Assembly: GCA_003151595.1 (NCBI GenBank)
Contig: PLXW01000028.1
Coordinates: 1-38,077 of the forward strand
DNA length: 38,077 nt
Direction of reading: 5' to 3'
From: Myxococcales bacterium
GTDB lineage: Bacteria; Myxococcota; Polyangia; Polyangiales; Polyangiaceae
In this document: positions 26,791 to 35,399 of the stretch, one piece after another
Position numbering within the stretch: the first letter of the stretch is position 1
Layout of the letters: every line of letters starts with the position of its first letter
Made by a program: the position numbers and the translations under genes
Notes under the pieces: model-generated
The model's database searches: none
What the model saw: only the letters and a program-made list of their open reading frames with translations
Told to the model about the DNA's origin: nothing

Positions 26791-27504
26791 GTGAAGCACA
26801 GCATCCACCTCACCGGCGGCGGGCCTGGCGCCATGCTGGCGCTCCGCCGCCATTTCAAATCGGCCATTTCGGGGGTCGAGACGAAGCGCGCGCCGCTCGT
26901 GGCCTACGTCGGCGCCGCGAGCGACGACAACGCGGGCTTCTTCCAGATGATCCGCGCGGCGGTGTCGGTCGGCACCAAAGCGCAGCTCAAGATGGTGAAG
27001 CTCGCGTCGCCTCGCGCCTCGGCGAGCGACGCGCGCGCGCTCCTCGAGAAGTGCGATCTCGTCTTCGTGTCCGGCGGCGACGTCGATCACGGCATGACGA
27101 TCTTGAACGAGAAGGACATGGTGAAGCCGCTGCGCGCGCTCGCCGCGCAGGGCAAGCCGATGTTCGGGCTCAGCGCCGGCTCTCTCCTGCTGGCGCGCGA
27201 CTGGGTCCGCTTCCCCGAGGGGAACGAACCGCACCCGGAGCTGTTCCCGTGTCTCGGCATCGCGCCGATCCACGTCGACGCGCACGCCGAAGCCGACGAC
27301 TGGTCCGAGCTCCGCGTGCTCGTCGATCTCCTGCGCATCCGCGGCGACGCCGAGCCGCTCGGCTACGGGCTCACGCGCAAAGGGGGGCTCCACGTCGAGG
27401 TCTCGCGCGACGAGGTCGCGGTCAGCGCGCTCGGCACGGCGATCCCGCGCGTCGGCGTCCGTCGCGGCAAGGTGACCGATCTCCCGCCGCTCGCGCTCCG
27501 CTGA
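26791..27504 (+). CDS. Peptidase S51-family protein (dipeptidase E / cyanophycinase-like)
   Basis: 237 aa. The class-I glutamine-amidotransferase-like fold of S51 is seen from HLTGGGPGAMLALRRHF at the start, APLVAYVGAASDDNAGFFQ, the DLVFVSGGDVDHGM strand-loop, and the nucleophile elbow MFGLSAGSLLLARDW with Ser128. His161 or His165 (HVDAHAE) may complete the site. PepE members cleave Asp-X dipeptides; whether this one does is not shown by sequence. Start GTG 26791 leaves a 48-base gap from the DsbA gene. No signal peptide, so cytoplasmic. Confidence 0.85.
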   Translation: MKHSIHLTGGGPGAMLALRRHFKSAISGVETKRAPLVAYVGAASDDNAGFFQMIRAAVSVGTKAQLKMVKLASPRASASDARALLEKCDLVFVSGGDVDHGMTILNEKDMVKPLRALAAQGKPMFGLSAGSLLLARDWVRFPEGNEPHPELFPCLGIAPIHVDAHAEADDWSELRVLVDLLRIRGDAEPLGYGLTRKGGLHVEVSRDEVAVSALGTAIPRVGVRRGKVTDLPPLALR

Positions 27505-27544
27505 GCGCGCGGCGTTCGACGCGGAACGCGGGTAGCATCGCCCG

Positions 27545-28150
27545 ATGATCACGCTCTACCACTCGCCCAAGACGCGCGCGTCGCGCTTCCTCTGGTTGCT
27601 CGAAGAGATCGGCGAGCCGTACGAGGTGAAGCGCGCGGCGATGCGAAGCCGCGAAGGGGTGGATCCCGCGGAGGCTGCCGCGTACCGGCTCATTCACCCG
27701 CACGGCAAGGTCCCGGCGATCACCGACGACGGCGTACCGATCTTCGAGTCGGCGGCCATCGCTCTCTACCTCGGTGATGCCTTCCCGCGCGCCGGCCTGG
27801 CGCCGCCGATCGGCGACAAGAAGCGCGGCCCGTACGTGACGTGGCTCGCGTACTACGCGGGGGTGATGGAGCCGGCGTTCGTGGGCAAGGCGCTCGGCTT
27901 CACGACGACGAACGGCACGACGGGTTGGGCGTCGACCGACGACGTCCTCGCGTACGTGATCGACACGCTGAAGCGCGGGCCGTACTTGCTCGGCGATCGA
28001 TTCAGCACCGCCGACGTTCTCTTCGGGAGCACGTTCGCGCTCTTCAAAGGGAGCCCGCTGCTCCCGAAGAACGAGAGCATCGACGCCTACGTCGCGTCGC
28101 TCGTCGAGCGGCCGGCGTACAAACGCGGGGCCGCGAAAGACGCGGGCTGA
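27545..28150 (+). CDS. Glutathione S-transferase family protein
   Basis: 201 aa, typical length. N-terminal thioredoxin-like half: ITLYHSPKTRASRFLWLLEE, with Ser/Thr at the usual catalytic position, and HGKVPAITDDGVPIFESAAI for the glutathione gamma-Glu site (VP and ES). The C-terminal helical half carries YLLGDRFSTADVLFGSTFAL, the conserved N-capping box region. Conjugates glutathione or a similar thiol to electrophiles, or acts as a reductase; substrate unknown. It ends 4 bases before the converging TetR gene. Confidence 0.92.
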   Translation: MITLYHSPKTRASRFLWLLEEIGEPYEVKRAAMRSREGVDPAEAAAYRLIHPHGKVPAITDDGVPIFESAAIALYLGDAFPRAGLAPPIGDKKRGPYVTWLAYYAGVMEPAFVGKALGFTTTNGTTGWASTDDVLAYVIDTLKRGPYLLGDRFSTADVLFGSTFALFKGSPLLPKNESIDAYVASLVERPAYKRGAAKDAG

Positions 28151-28154
28151 GCGC

Positions 28155-28778
28155 TCACTTCACGCCGAGGTACGCGACCACGAGCTTCGTCAGCTCGTTC
28201 GCCAGCGCCGGCGTGTTGTACCGCGGCCTGTCCGAATTCGCGGAGTGCACCAGCGCGAGCACCAGGCGCACGAGCATGAACGCGGTGAGGTCGACGTCTT
28301 CCACCTGCGGCGGCGGCTGCGCGCGTCGGAGCGCATCGGCGACCAGCGCCTCGAGCTTCTCTTCGTAGCCCCGCAGCTCCTCGGCATTCGTGCGCATCAC
28401 CTGCGCGATGAGCACGCGATACAGCTCCGGCCGTATCCCGTCGGCCTGCAGGAACGACGAGAACAGCGCGCGCGCGACCGACTCGATCGGCTTCTCGCCC
28501 ACCGACTCGAGCTGCCCGCGCACGAACGCGAGGCGCCCCGCGCGAAAGCGGCGCGCGAGCTCGACGGCGATGGCGTCCTTGCTCGGGAAGTATTGATAGA
28601 GCGACCCCACGCTCGTCCCCGCCGCCTCGGCGATCCGGTTCGTCGTCGCCGCGTCGTACCCCTCCGACGCGAACTCCCGCGCGGCCGCCTCGAGGATCGC
28701 GTCGACCGTCGCCTCCGATCGATCTTGCCGCGGACGTTTCCGCGGAGCCGTTCGTCGCGCGCGTTTCGCAGAGGCCAT
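28155..28778 (-). CDS. TetR/AcrR-family transcriptional regulator
   Basis: 207 aa. Basic N-terminal tail (MASAKRARRTAPRKRPRQDR), then the TetR HTH: SEATVDAILEAAAREFASEG, NRIAEAAGTSVGSLYQYFPS (about 46-65), KDAIAVELARRF. The C-terminal two-thirds are helical ligand-binding and dimerisation domain without a recognised subfamily. Start ATG 28778 is conventional; the frame is open to 28829 and neither start has a clear ribosome site. It is divergent from the kinase at 28961, with 182 bases between that probably hold both promoters, and convergent with the GST gene. Effector and targets unknown. Confidence 0.92.
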   Translation of the reverse strand: MASAKRARRTAPRKRPRQDRSEATVDAILEAAAREFASEGYDAATTNRIAEAAGTSVGSLYQYFPSKDAIAVELARRFRAGRLAFVRGQLESVGEKPIESVARALFSSFLQADGIRPELYRVLIAQVMRTNAEELRGYEEKLEALVADALRRAQPPPQVEDVDLTAFMLVRLVLALVHSANSDRPRYNTPALANELTKLVVAYLGVK

Positions 28779-28960
28779 GTGTCGTCGCTTGTAAGGAGAA
28801 CGTGAGCCGCCGGCAACACGCAGCGTCATCTCGAACCGCCGAGCCGCGGACGGGGCTGCATTTCCGCCGCTTTTTCTCGATGCTTACTCCTGCGACGAGG
28901 TGCGTCCAACGCGAGTGGCGGAATGCCCCGGAAGACGCCATTCTTTCGGACTGGAGAACG

Positions 28961-30442
28961 ATGTCAGATCCGACGAACATTGAAGCCGTGGACGAGCAAG
29001 GCGAGCGAGTGATCGACGGCGGCACGGACGAACGCGACCCCCTCGCGGCACTGCGCGCCGGAACGATCATCGAAGGGAAGCACCGCGTCGATCGGATCAT
29101 CGGGCGCGGTGGAATGGGCGTCGTCGCCGCCGCCACGCACATTCACCTCGAAGAGCGCGTCGCGCTGAAGTTCCTCCTGGTGAAGGACGAAGAAGTGAGC
29201 GGCGACTTCCGCGCACGCTTCGAACGCGAGGCGCGCGTCTGCGCGAAGCTCCGCAACGAGCACATCGCGCGCGTCCACGACGTCGGCATCTGGCAGGGCA
29301 AAGTCCCGTTCATGGTGATGGAGTACCTCGAAGGGGTGGACCTTCGGCGGCTCCTCCGCGACGGCGCGAAGCTCCCGCTCAGCCAGGCCGTGGAGTACAT
29401 CGTCCAGATCTGCGACGGCCTCGCCGAGGCGCACGCGCAAGGGATCGTTCACCGCGATCTCAAGCCACCGAATCTCTTCATCACGCGGCGCCAGGACGGC
29501 ACCGAGCTCGTGAAGGTCCTCGACTTCGGCATCTCGAAGTGGACCGCGCCGGACGACGAGGTCGGCGAGCTGACCAAGACGGGCGTGATGCTCGGGTCGC
29601 CCAAGTACATGTCGCCCGAGCAGCTCAACGGCGGCGCGATCGACGCGCGCGCCGACATCTGGTCGATCGGCGCCATCTTCTATCAGATGCTCACCGGGCG
29701 CCCACCGTACGACTTCCCGCAGGTCACGCAGACGTTCATGGCCATCGCCTCGGGCGTCATACCGACTGCGCCGAGCACGCTGGAGCCGTCGATCCCGATC
29801 GGGATCGACGCCGTGATCCTTCGCTGCCTCACGCGCGACAAAGACCGGCGCATTCAGAACGTCGCCGAGCTCGCGGGCCTGGTCCTCGAAGCGGTCGACT
29901 CGCCGTTCGCGCGGCAAGCGCACGCGCAGATCAGCGCGGTCCTCGAGCCGGGCGGCGTCGTGTCGAATCGCGCGGGGCCGCTCTCGATCACCACCGGGAG
30001 CCACGCGGTGTTCTCGCTGGCGAGCAGCGGCGCCATTCGCTTGTCGGACGCGATCGCTCCGCAGGATCCTTCGCTCCTTCCTCCCCCGAAGCCGCGCTTC
30101 GGCCTCAAGCACTGGGCGATCGCGGGCATGAGCGTCGCGGCGCTCGGGTTGCTCGCGCTCCTGCGCGCTCCGCAGGGAGCCGCGGTCGCGGCGGCCGGTG
30201 AGTCGCGCGCGAAGACGGTCATCGCCAAGCAGCTCACTCACGATCACGCGACCACCCTCGCCAGCGCGCCGCCCGTCGTCGCGGCGTCACCGGCGCCCCG
30301 CGCGACGCACGAGGCTCCTCGTCGATCCGCGCGCGCCGCCACCGCGACGTCGAACGCCGCCGCGCCCCTCTCGGCGGCTCCCGCACCGGCTCCGGTCGCG
30401 AAGCCGGCGATCACCGCGAACCCACTCGAAGACCGCCAGTAA
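28961..30442 (+). CDS. Transmembrane Ser/Thr kinase with Ala/Pro-rich tail (493 aa)
   Basis: Kinase domain about 40-310: glycine loop IGRGGMGVV, Lys70, HRDLKPPN (164-171), DFG (188-190), GSPKYMSPEQ (212-221; GSP instead of the common GTP), then RADIWSIGAIFYQMLTG. A juxtamembrane stretch of about 70 residues leads to a single membrane helix at about 384-402 (HWAIAGMSVAALGLLALL). The exported part is only about 90 residues of Ala/Pro/Thr-rich low complexity (APVVAASPAPRATHEAPRRS), which probably spans or binds the wall rather than a ligand. ATG 28961 has GGAG five bases upstream; earlier in-frame codons back to 28802 look non-coding. Confidence 0.93.
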   Translation: MSDPTNIEAVDEQGERVIDGGTDERDPLAALRAGTIIEGKHRVDRIIGRGGMGVVAAATHIHLEERVALKFLLVKDEEVSGDFRARFEREARVCAKLRNEHIARVHDVGIWQGKVPFMVMEYLEGVDLRRLLRDGAKLPLSQAVEYIVQICDGLAEAHAQGIVHRDLKPPNLFITRRQDGTELVKVLDFGISKWTAPDDEVGELTKTGVMLGSPKYMSPEQLNGGAIDARADIWSIGAIFYQMLTGRPPYDFPQVTQTFMAIASGVIPTAPSTLEPSIPIGIDAVILRCLTRDKDRRIQNVAELAGLVLEAVDSPFARQAHAQISAVLEPGGVVSNRAGPLSITTGSHAVFSLASSGAIRLSDAIAPQDPSLLPPPKPRFGLKHWAIAGMSVAALGLLALLRAPQGAAVAAAGESRAKTVIAKQLTHDHATTLASAPPVVAASPAPRATHEAPRRSARAATATSNAAAPLSAAPAPAPVAKPAITANPLEDRQ

Positions 30443-30498
30443 TCGCGCGACCACGCGCGCGAGCTCAGGGTCATCGGCCCCTGCTAGGCTCGCGCGCG

Positions 30499-31728
30499 AT
30501 GACGACCTCGAACCCGCGCGCCTGCGCGCTCGCTCTCGCCGCGCTCGTCGCCGGCACCTCGCAGCTCGCGTGTGCCGACGCCGCGTCGGTCCCGTCCCCC
30601 GTGACCGCGGCAGCCGCTCCCGTCGATCGCGCGAGCGCTTCGGCCGCGATCGCGCGCGAGCTCGACGATCTCAACGACGCTGCCACGCACGCCGACGAAG
30701 CGCGCTACTTCGCCCACTTCGCCGACGAGACCGTCTTCCTCGGCACCGACGCCACCGAGCGCTGGGACCTTGCCGCGTTCCGCGCCTTCGCGCACCCGCA
30801 CTTCGCCTCGGGCAAGGCGTGGTCGTTTCACGCCGTGCGCCGCGCGATCACGATCGCCGACGACGGACGCTTCGCCTACTTCGACGAAGACCTCGCCACC
30901 GAGAAGCTTGGCCCGGCGCGCGGCTCCGGCGTCCTCGTCCTCGATCACGGCCGCTGGAAGATCGCGCAGTACAACCTCGCCGTCGTCGTCCCCAACGATC
31001 GCTTCGACGAGCTGCGCGCGCTCCTCGATCGCCCCGCGCCGGCGAAAGGGGACTCGTTCGACGAGCGTCGCTCCGCGGCGTACAAGCGCGCCACGGAGGA
31101 CGCCGGGCACGCCGACTATGCGAGCGCGGAGCGCGAGCTGTCGTCGCTGCTCGACGAGGCGCTGAAGCGAGAGAACGACGACTCGGCGTTCTGGATGCAC
31201 AACCAGCTCACGTGGGTGCGATGGGCCGAAGGAGATCTCGTCGGCGCGCTCGCGGAGGTCGACGGCGCGAAGAGCGCGCTCGTGCGCGCTCATCTACCGG
31301 AGGCGAAGAGCGCGCGCGTCGGGCTCCACGAGAAATGGGATCGCGCCTACGTCCTCCTCGAGCTCGCGCGGACCGCGCCGCCGACGTTGCGCGCGAAGGC
31401 CCTGGCCGCCGCCGACGCCGCGCGCGTCGACTACGAGACCGCCGCGAAGCCTCTCGCCGATCACGACGGCATGGCGGTGCTCACCGCGTTCTTCGCTGCG
31501 CGCGCCGGCGACGGAAAGAAGGCGCTCGCCGCGGCGAAGACCGTCGACGTCGAGAAGGACGACGACCTCCAGGACATCTACGTCCTCGCGCTCGCCTTCG
31601 ATGCGGCCGGCGATCACGCCCGCGCCGACGCCCTCCGCGCGCGCATCCGCAAAGGGAACGACTACCTGATGAAGCCGCTCCTCGTTCACCAGCTCGACGT
31701 CGACGCGCACGCGCAGAAAGCGCCCTGA
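30499..31728 (+). CDS. SnoaL/NTF2-like lipoprotein with helical C-terminal half
   Basis: 409 aa. Exported: MTTSNPRACALALAALVAGTSQLAC with a possible lipobox QLAC (Cys25). Residues about 48-165 resemble the SnoaL_3/NTF2-like fold (LNDAATHADEARYFAHFADE then TVFLGTDATERWDL, FRAFAHPHFASGKAWSFHAV, VLVLDHGRWKIAQYNLAV), a cone that binds small ligands or has no enzyme activity. The second half is helical repeats (DYASAERELSSLLDEALKRE, AYVLLELARTAPPTLRAKAL) like TPR or Sel1. Starts 56 bases after the kinase gene, same strand, so may be co-transcribed with it. Role unknown. Confidence 0.8.
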   Translation: MTTSNPRACALALAALVAGTSQLACADAASVPSPVTAAAAPVDRASASAAIARELDDLNDAATHADEARYFAHFADETVFLGTDATERWDLAAFRAFAHPHFASGKAWSFHAVRRAITIADDGRFAYFDEDLATEKLGPARGSGVLVLDHGRWKIAQYNLAVVVPNDRFDELRALLDRPAPAKGDSFDERRSAAYKRATEDAGHADYASAERELSSLLDEALKRENDDSAFWMHNQLTWVRWAEGDLVGALAEVDGAKSALVRAHLPEAKSARVGLHEKWDRAYVLLELARTAPPTLRAKALAAADAARVDYETAAKPLADHDGMAVLTAFFAARAGDGKKALAAAKTVDVEKDDDLQDIYVLALAFDAAGDHARADALRARIRKGNDYLMKPLLVHQLDVDAHAQKAP

Positions 31729-31793
31729 GGTCGTCGGCCACTCGGCTCGATTGGCGGCTTTGGATTGAGGACGAAGCGTCACGTCAACAGGTC

Positions 31794-31819
31794 GTCAATT
31801 GAGAGAGCTATCAATCGAC
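31794..31819. promoter_or_regulatory. Dyad upstream of the TonB-receptor operon
   Basis: GTCAATTGA (31794-31802) and TCAATCGAC (31811-31819) form a near-perfect inverted repeat, 8 of 9 positions, around 8 bases. It stands about 150-170 bases before the receptor gene in a 238-base gap that is visibly richer in A and T than its surroundings. TCGATTGA-like blocks recur at about 31747 and 31917-31924. Candidate operator; the metal sensor encoded at 36853 is one possible ligand-responsive partner, but the classic SmtB spacing TGAA-N6-TTCA is not found. Confidence 0.35.
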
Positions 31820-31966
31820 CCGCTGGTTGCATGTCTTTGTTTGCGCGTCTGACGCGATCGAGTATCAGACCAACGTTCGCGACTCACTTTATCGCCCGCC
31901 GTTTCGCCTGAGTCGCTCGATTGAACGAACGAACACTTCATCGAGTGATGGAGTGAGTGCGTTCGC

Positions 31967-34600
31967 GTGACGTTTCACTACGATGCCGTGACCATGTGCC
32001 ATCGCCACATCCTTCCGACCTTTCGCTCGCGCGCCTCGCGAGCACTCCTTTGCTTGCTCGCCGCCCCCGCGGCCGGGACCGTGGCGGAGCTCGCCGACGC
32101 GCAAGAGCTCCCCGCAGCGACGCACACCGCTCCGCCGGTGGTCGTGCAACACGTCGACGCCGTGTATCCGGTCTCGGCGCTCGCCGCGCGCCGGCACGCT
32201 GACGTCCTCCTGGCGGTGACCGTCGATGCGGACGGGCACGTGTCGAAGGTGGACATCCTCCAGTCGGCAGCACCCGACCTCGACGAAGCTGCGGTGATCG
32301 CGGCGCGGCAGTGGACCTTTCAGCCGGCTTTGCGCAATGGGAAACCCGTCGCCAGTCGAATCCGAATCCCATTTCACTTTGCTCCGCCGGCGCCGGCGCC
32401 CGAGGTCGTCGAAACCTCGACACCGAATGAGCTCCCGGCATCGACGGCGACGGGGGCGCGCGTGCCTTCGCAAGCGGAGTCGGAGGCTTTGCAGGCCGAG
32501 GATGTCACCGTGGTCGGGCGACGCCAGCCCGCGAGCCGGGGCGCATCCGACTTCAACGTGACGGTTGGACAGCTTGCACAGGTGCCGCACACGAATGCGT
32601 CTGACATGTTGAAGCTCGCAGCGCCGGGGCTCCTTCTCACGAACGAAGGGGGAGAAGGGCACGCGGAGCAGGTGTTCCTCCGCGGCTTCGACGCGCGCGA
32701 GGGGCAGGACATCGAGTTCACCGTCGGCGGCGTGCCGATCAACGAGAGCGGCAACCTCCACGGCAACGGCTACGCGGACACGCATTTCATCATTCCAGAG
32801 CTCGTCGAGAGACTCCGTGTCGTCGAGGGGCCGTTCGACCCGCGCCAGGGCAACTACGCGGTCGCCGGGAGCGCGGACTACGGGCTCGGGCTCGAGCAAC
32901 GAGGGCTCACGGCGAAGTACACGGCGGGGAGCTGGGGAACGCAGCGCGCGCTTCTGACGTGGGGTCCCGCCAACGAGAGTAGACACACGTTCGCAGGCGT
33001 CGAGATCTACAAGACCGACGGGTTCGGCCAGAACCGAGACGCGCAGAGGGCGACGGCGATGGGCCAGTACGAAGGGAAGCTGGGCTCCAAGGGGAGCTGG
33101 CGCCTCACCACCCAGGCGTATTCGACCCACTTTCACACCGCGGGGGTCATTCGCGAGGACGACTACGCGTCGGGCAAGATCGGTTTCTACGACAGCTACG
33201 ACCAGAGTTCGTTCGCCCGCGCGCAGGTGCCACAAGGGGGCGACTCGTCGCGGTACTCGATCGCCGCCGACGTCGAGACGCGCTCGGGGGACGTGACGCT
33301 CGCTCAGCAGGTCTTCCTCATCAAGCGCGATATGAGGCTCATCGAGAACTTCACCGGCTACCTGCTCGACGTTCAGCAGCCGCTGCAGTCGCTCCATCTT
33401 CAACGCGGCGACGAGCTCGATCTGAACGCGAACGAGCTGACGCTCGGTGCGCGAGGGTCCGCGCGCTGGGAGACGTCGGCGCTGGATCAGAAGCAGGAGA
33501 TCGAGTTCGGGTATTTCGCCCGCGGCGACCAAGTCAGCGGCACTCAGCAGCGGCTGGAAGCTTCGACGGGGATCCCCTACCAGACGGACACGGACCTCAC
33601 GTCGCAGCTGGCCGACATCGGCATGTACGCCGACGCGAACCTGAAAATGACCCCCTGGCTGTCCGCCCGCGGCGGGCTTCGCGCCGACCTCTTCGACTAC
33701 AACGTTCTCGACAACTGCGCCGCGCACACGGTCGCGCACCCCTCGCCGACGAACCCGCCGATCGATCAGAGCTGCCTCACGCAGCAGGATTTCGGCCGAC
33801 CGCGCGAGGCCGACCAGCGCTCCTCGACCGTGAGCACGGCCGTCTTGCCGAAAGGGACGGTGCTCTTCGGACCGTTCGATCATTTCACGCTGTCGGGAAG
33901 CTATGGGCAAGGCGTGCGCTCGATCGATCCGAGCTACATCACCCAGGACGTGAAGACGCCGTTCGCGAGCATCACGTCCTATGAGGGCGGTGTTTCATAC
34001 GCACACGATCTCGCCGGCTGGGACGTCAGCGCGCGGTCGATCCTATTTCAGACCCACGTCGACAAGGATCTCATCTTCAACGAGACCGCAGGGCGCAACG
34101 TGCTCGGTGTCGGGACCACGCGGGCGGGCTGGGTCGGGACGACGCGAATCACGGGGAAGTTCCTGGACGAGTCGGCCAACCTCACGCTCGTGAAGTCCGC
34201 GTACGACGACACCCACCTTCTCGTGGCCTATGTGCCTGACGTCGTCTTCCGATCCGATACGGCGCTCTTCGCCGATCTGCCGCTCACACTGCGAGGGTCG
34301 AAGGTGCGAGGTGCCCTGGGCAGCGGGATCACCTACGTGGGGCCTCGCGCGCTTCCCTACGGGCAGCGGAGCGATGACATTTTCACCCTCGATGCGTCGG
34401 CCACGCTCACGTGGACGCACTACGCGGTCACCATCGTCTCGACGAACCTACTCAACTCGCAATATCGCTCGGGCGAGTTCAACTACGCGTCGGATTTCCA
34501 TAGCCAGGCGCAGCCGACGCTCGTGCCCGCCCGCACGTTCACAGCCGGTCCTCCGCGGGGAGTTTTCGCCAGCCTCTCCATCAACCTGGGAGGCTCGTGA
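31967..34600 (+). CDS. TonB-dependent outer-membrane receptor with N-terminal TonB-like domain
   Basis: 877 aa. A signal peptide ends near ADA-QE (residue 45). Residues about 58-138 are a TonB C-terminal-type domain (VVQHVDAVYPVSALAARRHA, TVDADGHVSKVDILQSAAPD, AARQWTFQPALRNGKPVASR), a fusion seen in myxobacterial receptors. A TonB-box-like DVTVVG (179-184) follows, then the plug domain about 195-305 (DMLKLAAPGLLLTNEGGEGH, VFLRGFDAREGQDIEFTVGG) and a 22-strand-type barrel ending in SINLGGS. Imports a large or scarce substrate across the outer membrane using proton-motive force. Start GTG 31967 or ATG 31994; neither has a good ribosome site. It overlaps the next gene (TGATG), so an operon with two lipoproteins. 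Confidence 0.92.
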   Translation: MTFHYDAVTMCHRHILPTFRSRASRALLCLLAAPAAGTVAELADAQELPAATHTAPPVVVQHVDAVYPVSALAARRHADVLLAVTVDADGHVSKVDILQSAAPDLDEAAVIAARQWTFQPALRNGKPVASRIRIPFHFAPPAPAPEVVETSTPNELPASTATGARVPSQAESEALQAEDVTVVGRRQPASRGASDFNVTVGQLAQVPHTNASDMLKLAAPGLLLTNEGGEGHAEQVFLRGFDAREGQDIEFTVGGVPINESGNLHGNGYADTHFIIPELVERLRVVEGPFDPRQGNYAVAGSADYGLGLEQRGLTAKYTAGSWGTQRALLTWGPANESRHTFAGVEIYKTDGFGQNRDAQRATAMGQYEGKLGSKGSWRLTTQAYSTHFHTAGVIREDDYASGKIGFYDSYDQSSFARAQVPQGGDSSRYSIAADVETRSGDVTLAQQVFLIKRDMRLIENFTGYLLDVQQPLQSLHLQRGDELDLNANELTLGARGSARWETSALDQKQEIEFGYFARGDQVSGTQQRLEASTGIPYQTDTDLTSQLADIGMYADANLKMTPWLSARGGLRADLFDYNVLDNCAAHTVAHPSPTNPPIDQSCLTQQDFGRPREADQRSSTVSTAVLPKGTVLFGPFDHFTLSGSYGQGVRSIDPSYITQDVKTPFASITSYEGGVSYAHDLAGWDVSARSILFQTHVDKDLIFNETAGRNVLGVGTTRAGWVGTTRITGKFLDESANLTLVKSAYDDTHLLVAYVPDVVFRSDTALFADLPLTLRGSKVRGALGSGITYVGPRALPYGQRSDDIFTLDASATLTWTHYAVTIVSTNLLNSQYRSGEFNYASDFHSQAQPTLVPARTFTAGPPRGVFASLSINLGGS

Positions 34601-35376
34601 TGCGCCGCGCTCTGATCAGCCTACTCGGCGCGATCGGTCTCTCCTCGTGCATCGGGACCACGGGCGGCGGTGCGGTCGACTTCCCCGCCGCGGCCGCGGG
34701 GCCGAGCGACGCGACGGGGCAGTCGCTCGCTTTCACGACCGATCGAGGGTGGGCCGTGACGCTCACGAAGGCCACGCTGCACGTGGGCGCGGTGTACCTC
34801 GATCAGAGCGTACCCACCTCGGGCTCGGGAGCTACTCAGTGCGTGTTGCCTGGCACGTACCTCCTCGAGGTGACGAGCGGGGCGGACATCAATCTCTTGA
34901 GCGCCGTGCCCACGCCATTTCCCTCCTCGGGGCACGGCATCACAGGCGTCGCCGCCGTGGCCCAGGTGTGGCTCACAGGCGGTGACATCAACGCGGTCGA
35001 TGACTCGACGCGCATCCTCGTGATCGAGGGGACCGCGTCTCGTGCGGGAGACGTCCGCCCGTTCACGGGCGTGCTCACGATCGGCGAGAACCGCGAGTCC
35101 ACCGGGTCGCTCGCCGGCGCGGATCCCCCCTGTAAGCAGCGCATCGCGTCGATTCCCACGAGTGTCCGCGTGCAGTCCGGCGGCGGTTTTCTCATGCGGG
35201 TCGACCCCCGGCAGCTCTTCCTCGACGTCGACTTCTCGCAGCTCATCAAGTCGACGACCTCGGATACCTACGCGTTTCAGGACAACTCGAACGATGCCGC
35301 GAGCTCGAATCTGTATTCGAACCTTCACGCGGGCGGCACTCTCTATTCGTTCGAGTGGGTGAAGACGACCAATTGA
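34600..35376 (+). CDS. Lipoprotein of the TonB-receptor operon, unknown family
   Basis: 258 aa. Lipoprotein signal MRRALISLLGAIGLSSC (Cys17), a Gly/Ala/Thr spacer, and a beta-rich domain (SLAFTTDRGWAVTLTKATLH, YLLEVTSGADINLLSAVPTP, FLMRVDPRQLFLDVDFSQLI). Start ATG 34600 shares its A with the receptor's stop codon (TGATG), and GGGAGG is 6 bases upstream, so translation is coupled. Likely a surface or periplasmic partner of the receptor; I cannot name the family. Confidence 0.85.
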   Translation: MRRALISLLGAIGLSSCIGTTGGGAVDFPAAAAGPSDATGQSLAFTTDRGWAVTLTKATLHVGAVYLDQSVPTSGSGATQCVLPGTYLLEVTSGADINLLSAVPTPFPSSGHGITGVAAVAQVWLTGGDINAVDDSTRILVIEGTASRAGDVRPFTGVLTIGENRESTGSLAGADPPCKQRIASIPTSVRVQSGGGFLMRVDPRQLFLDVDFSQLIKSTTSDTYAFQDNSNDAASSNLYSNLHAGGTLYSFEWVKTTN

Positions 35377-35399
35377 TTTTCATTCTTTAGGAGTTCGCC

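Noticed and set aside
31917..31945. TGAA...TTCA as an SmtB operator before the TonB receptor
   Set aside because: Spacing is 11 bases; known SmtB/CzrA operators have 6 between TGAA and TTCA.
31889..33910. 673-codon minus-strand open frame opposite the TonB receptor
   Set aside because: Composition is that of a frame shadow and the plus-strand receptor has signal, TonB domain, plug and barrel.
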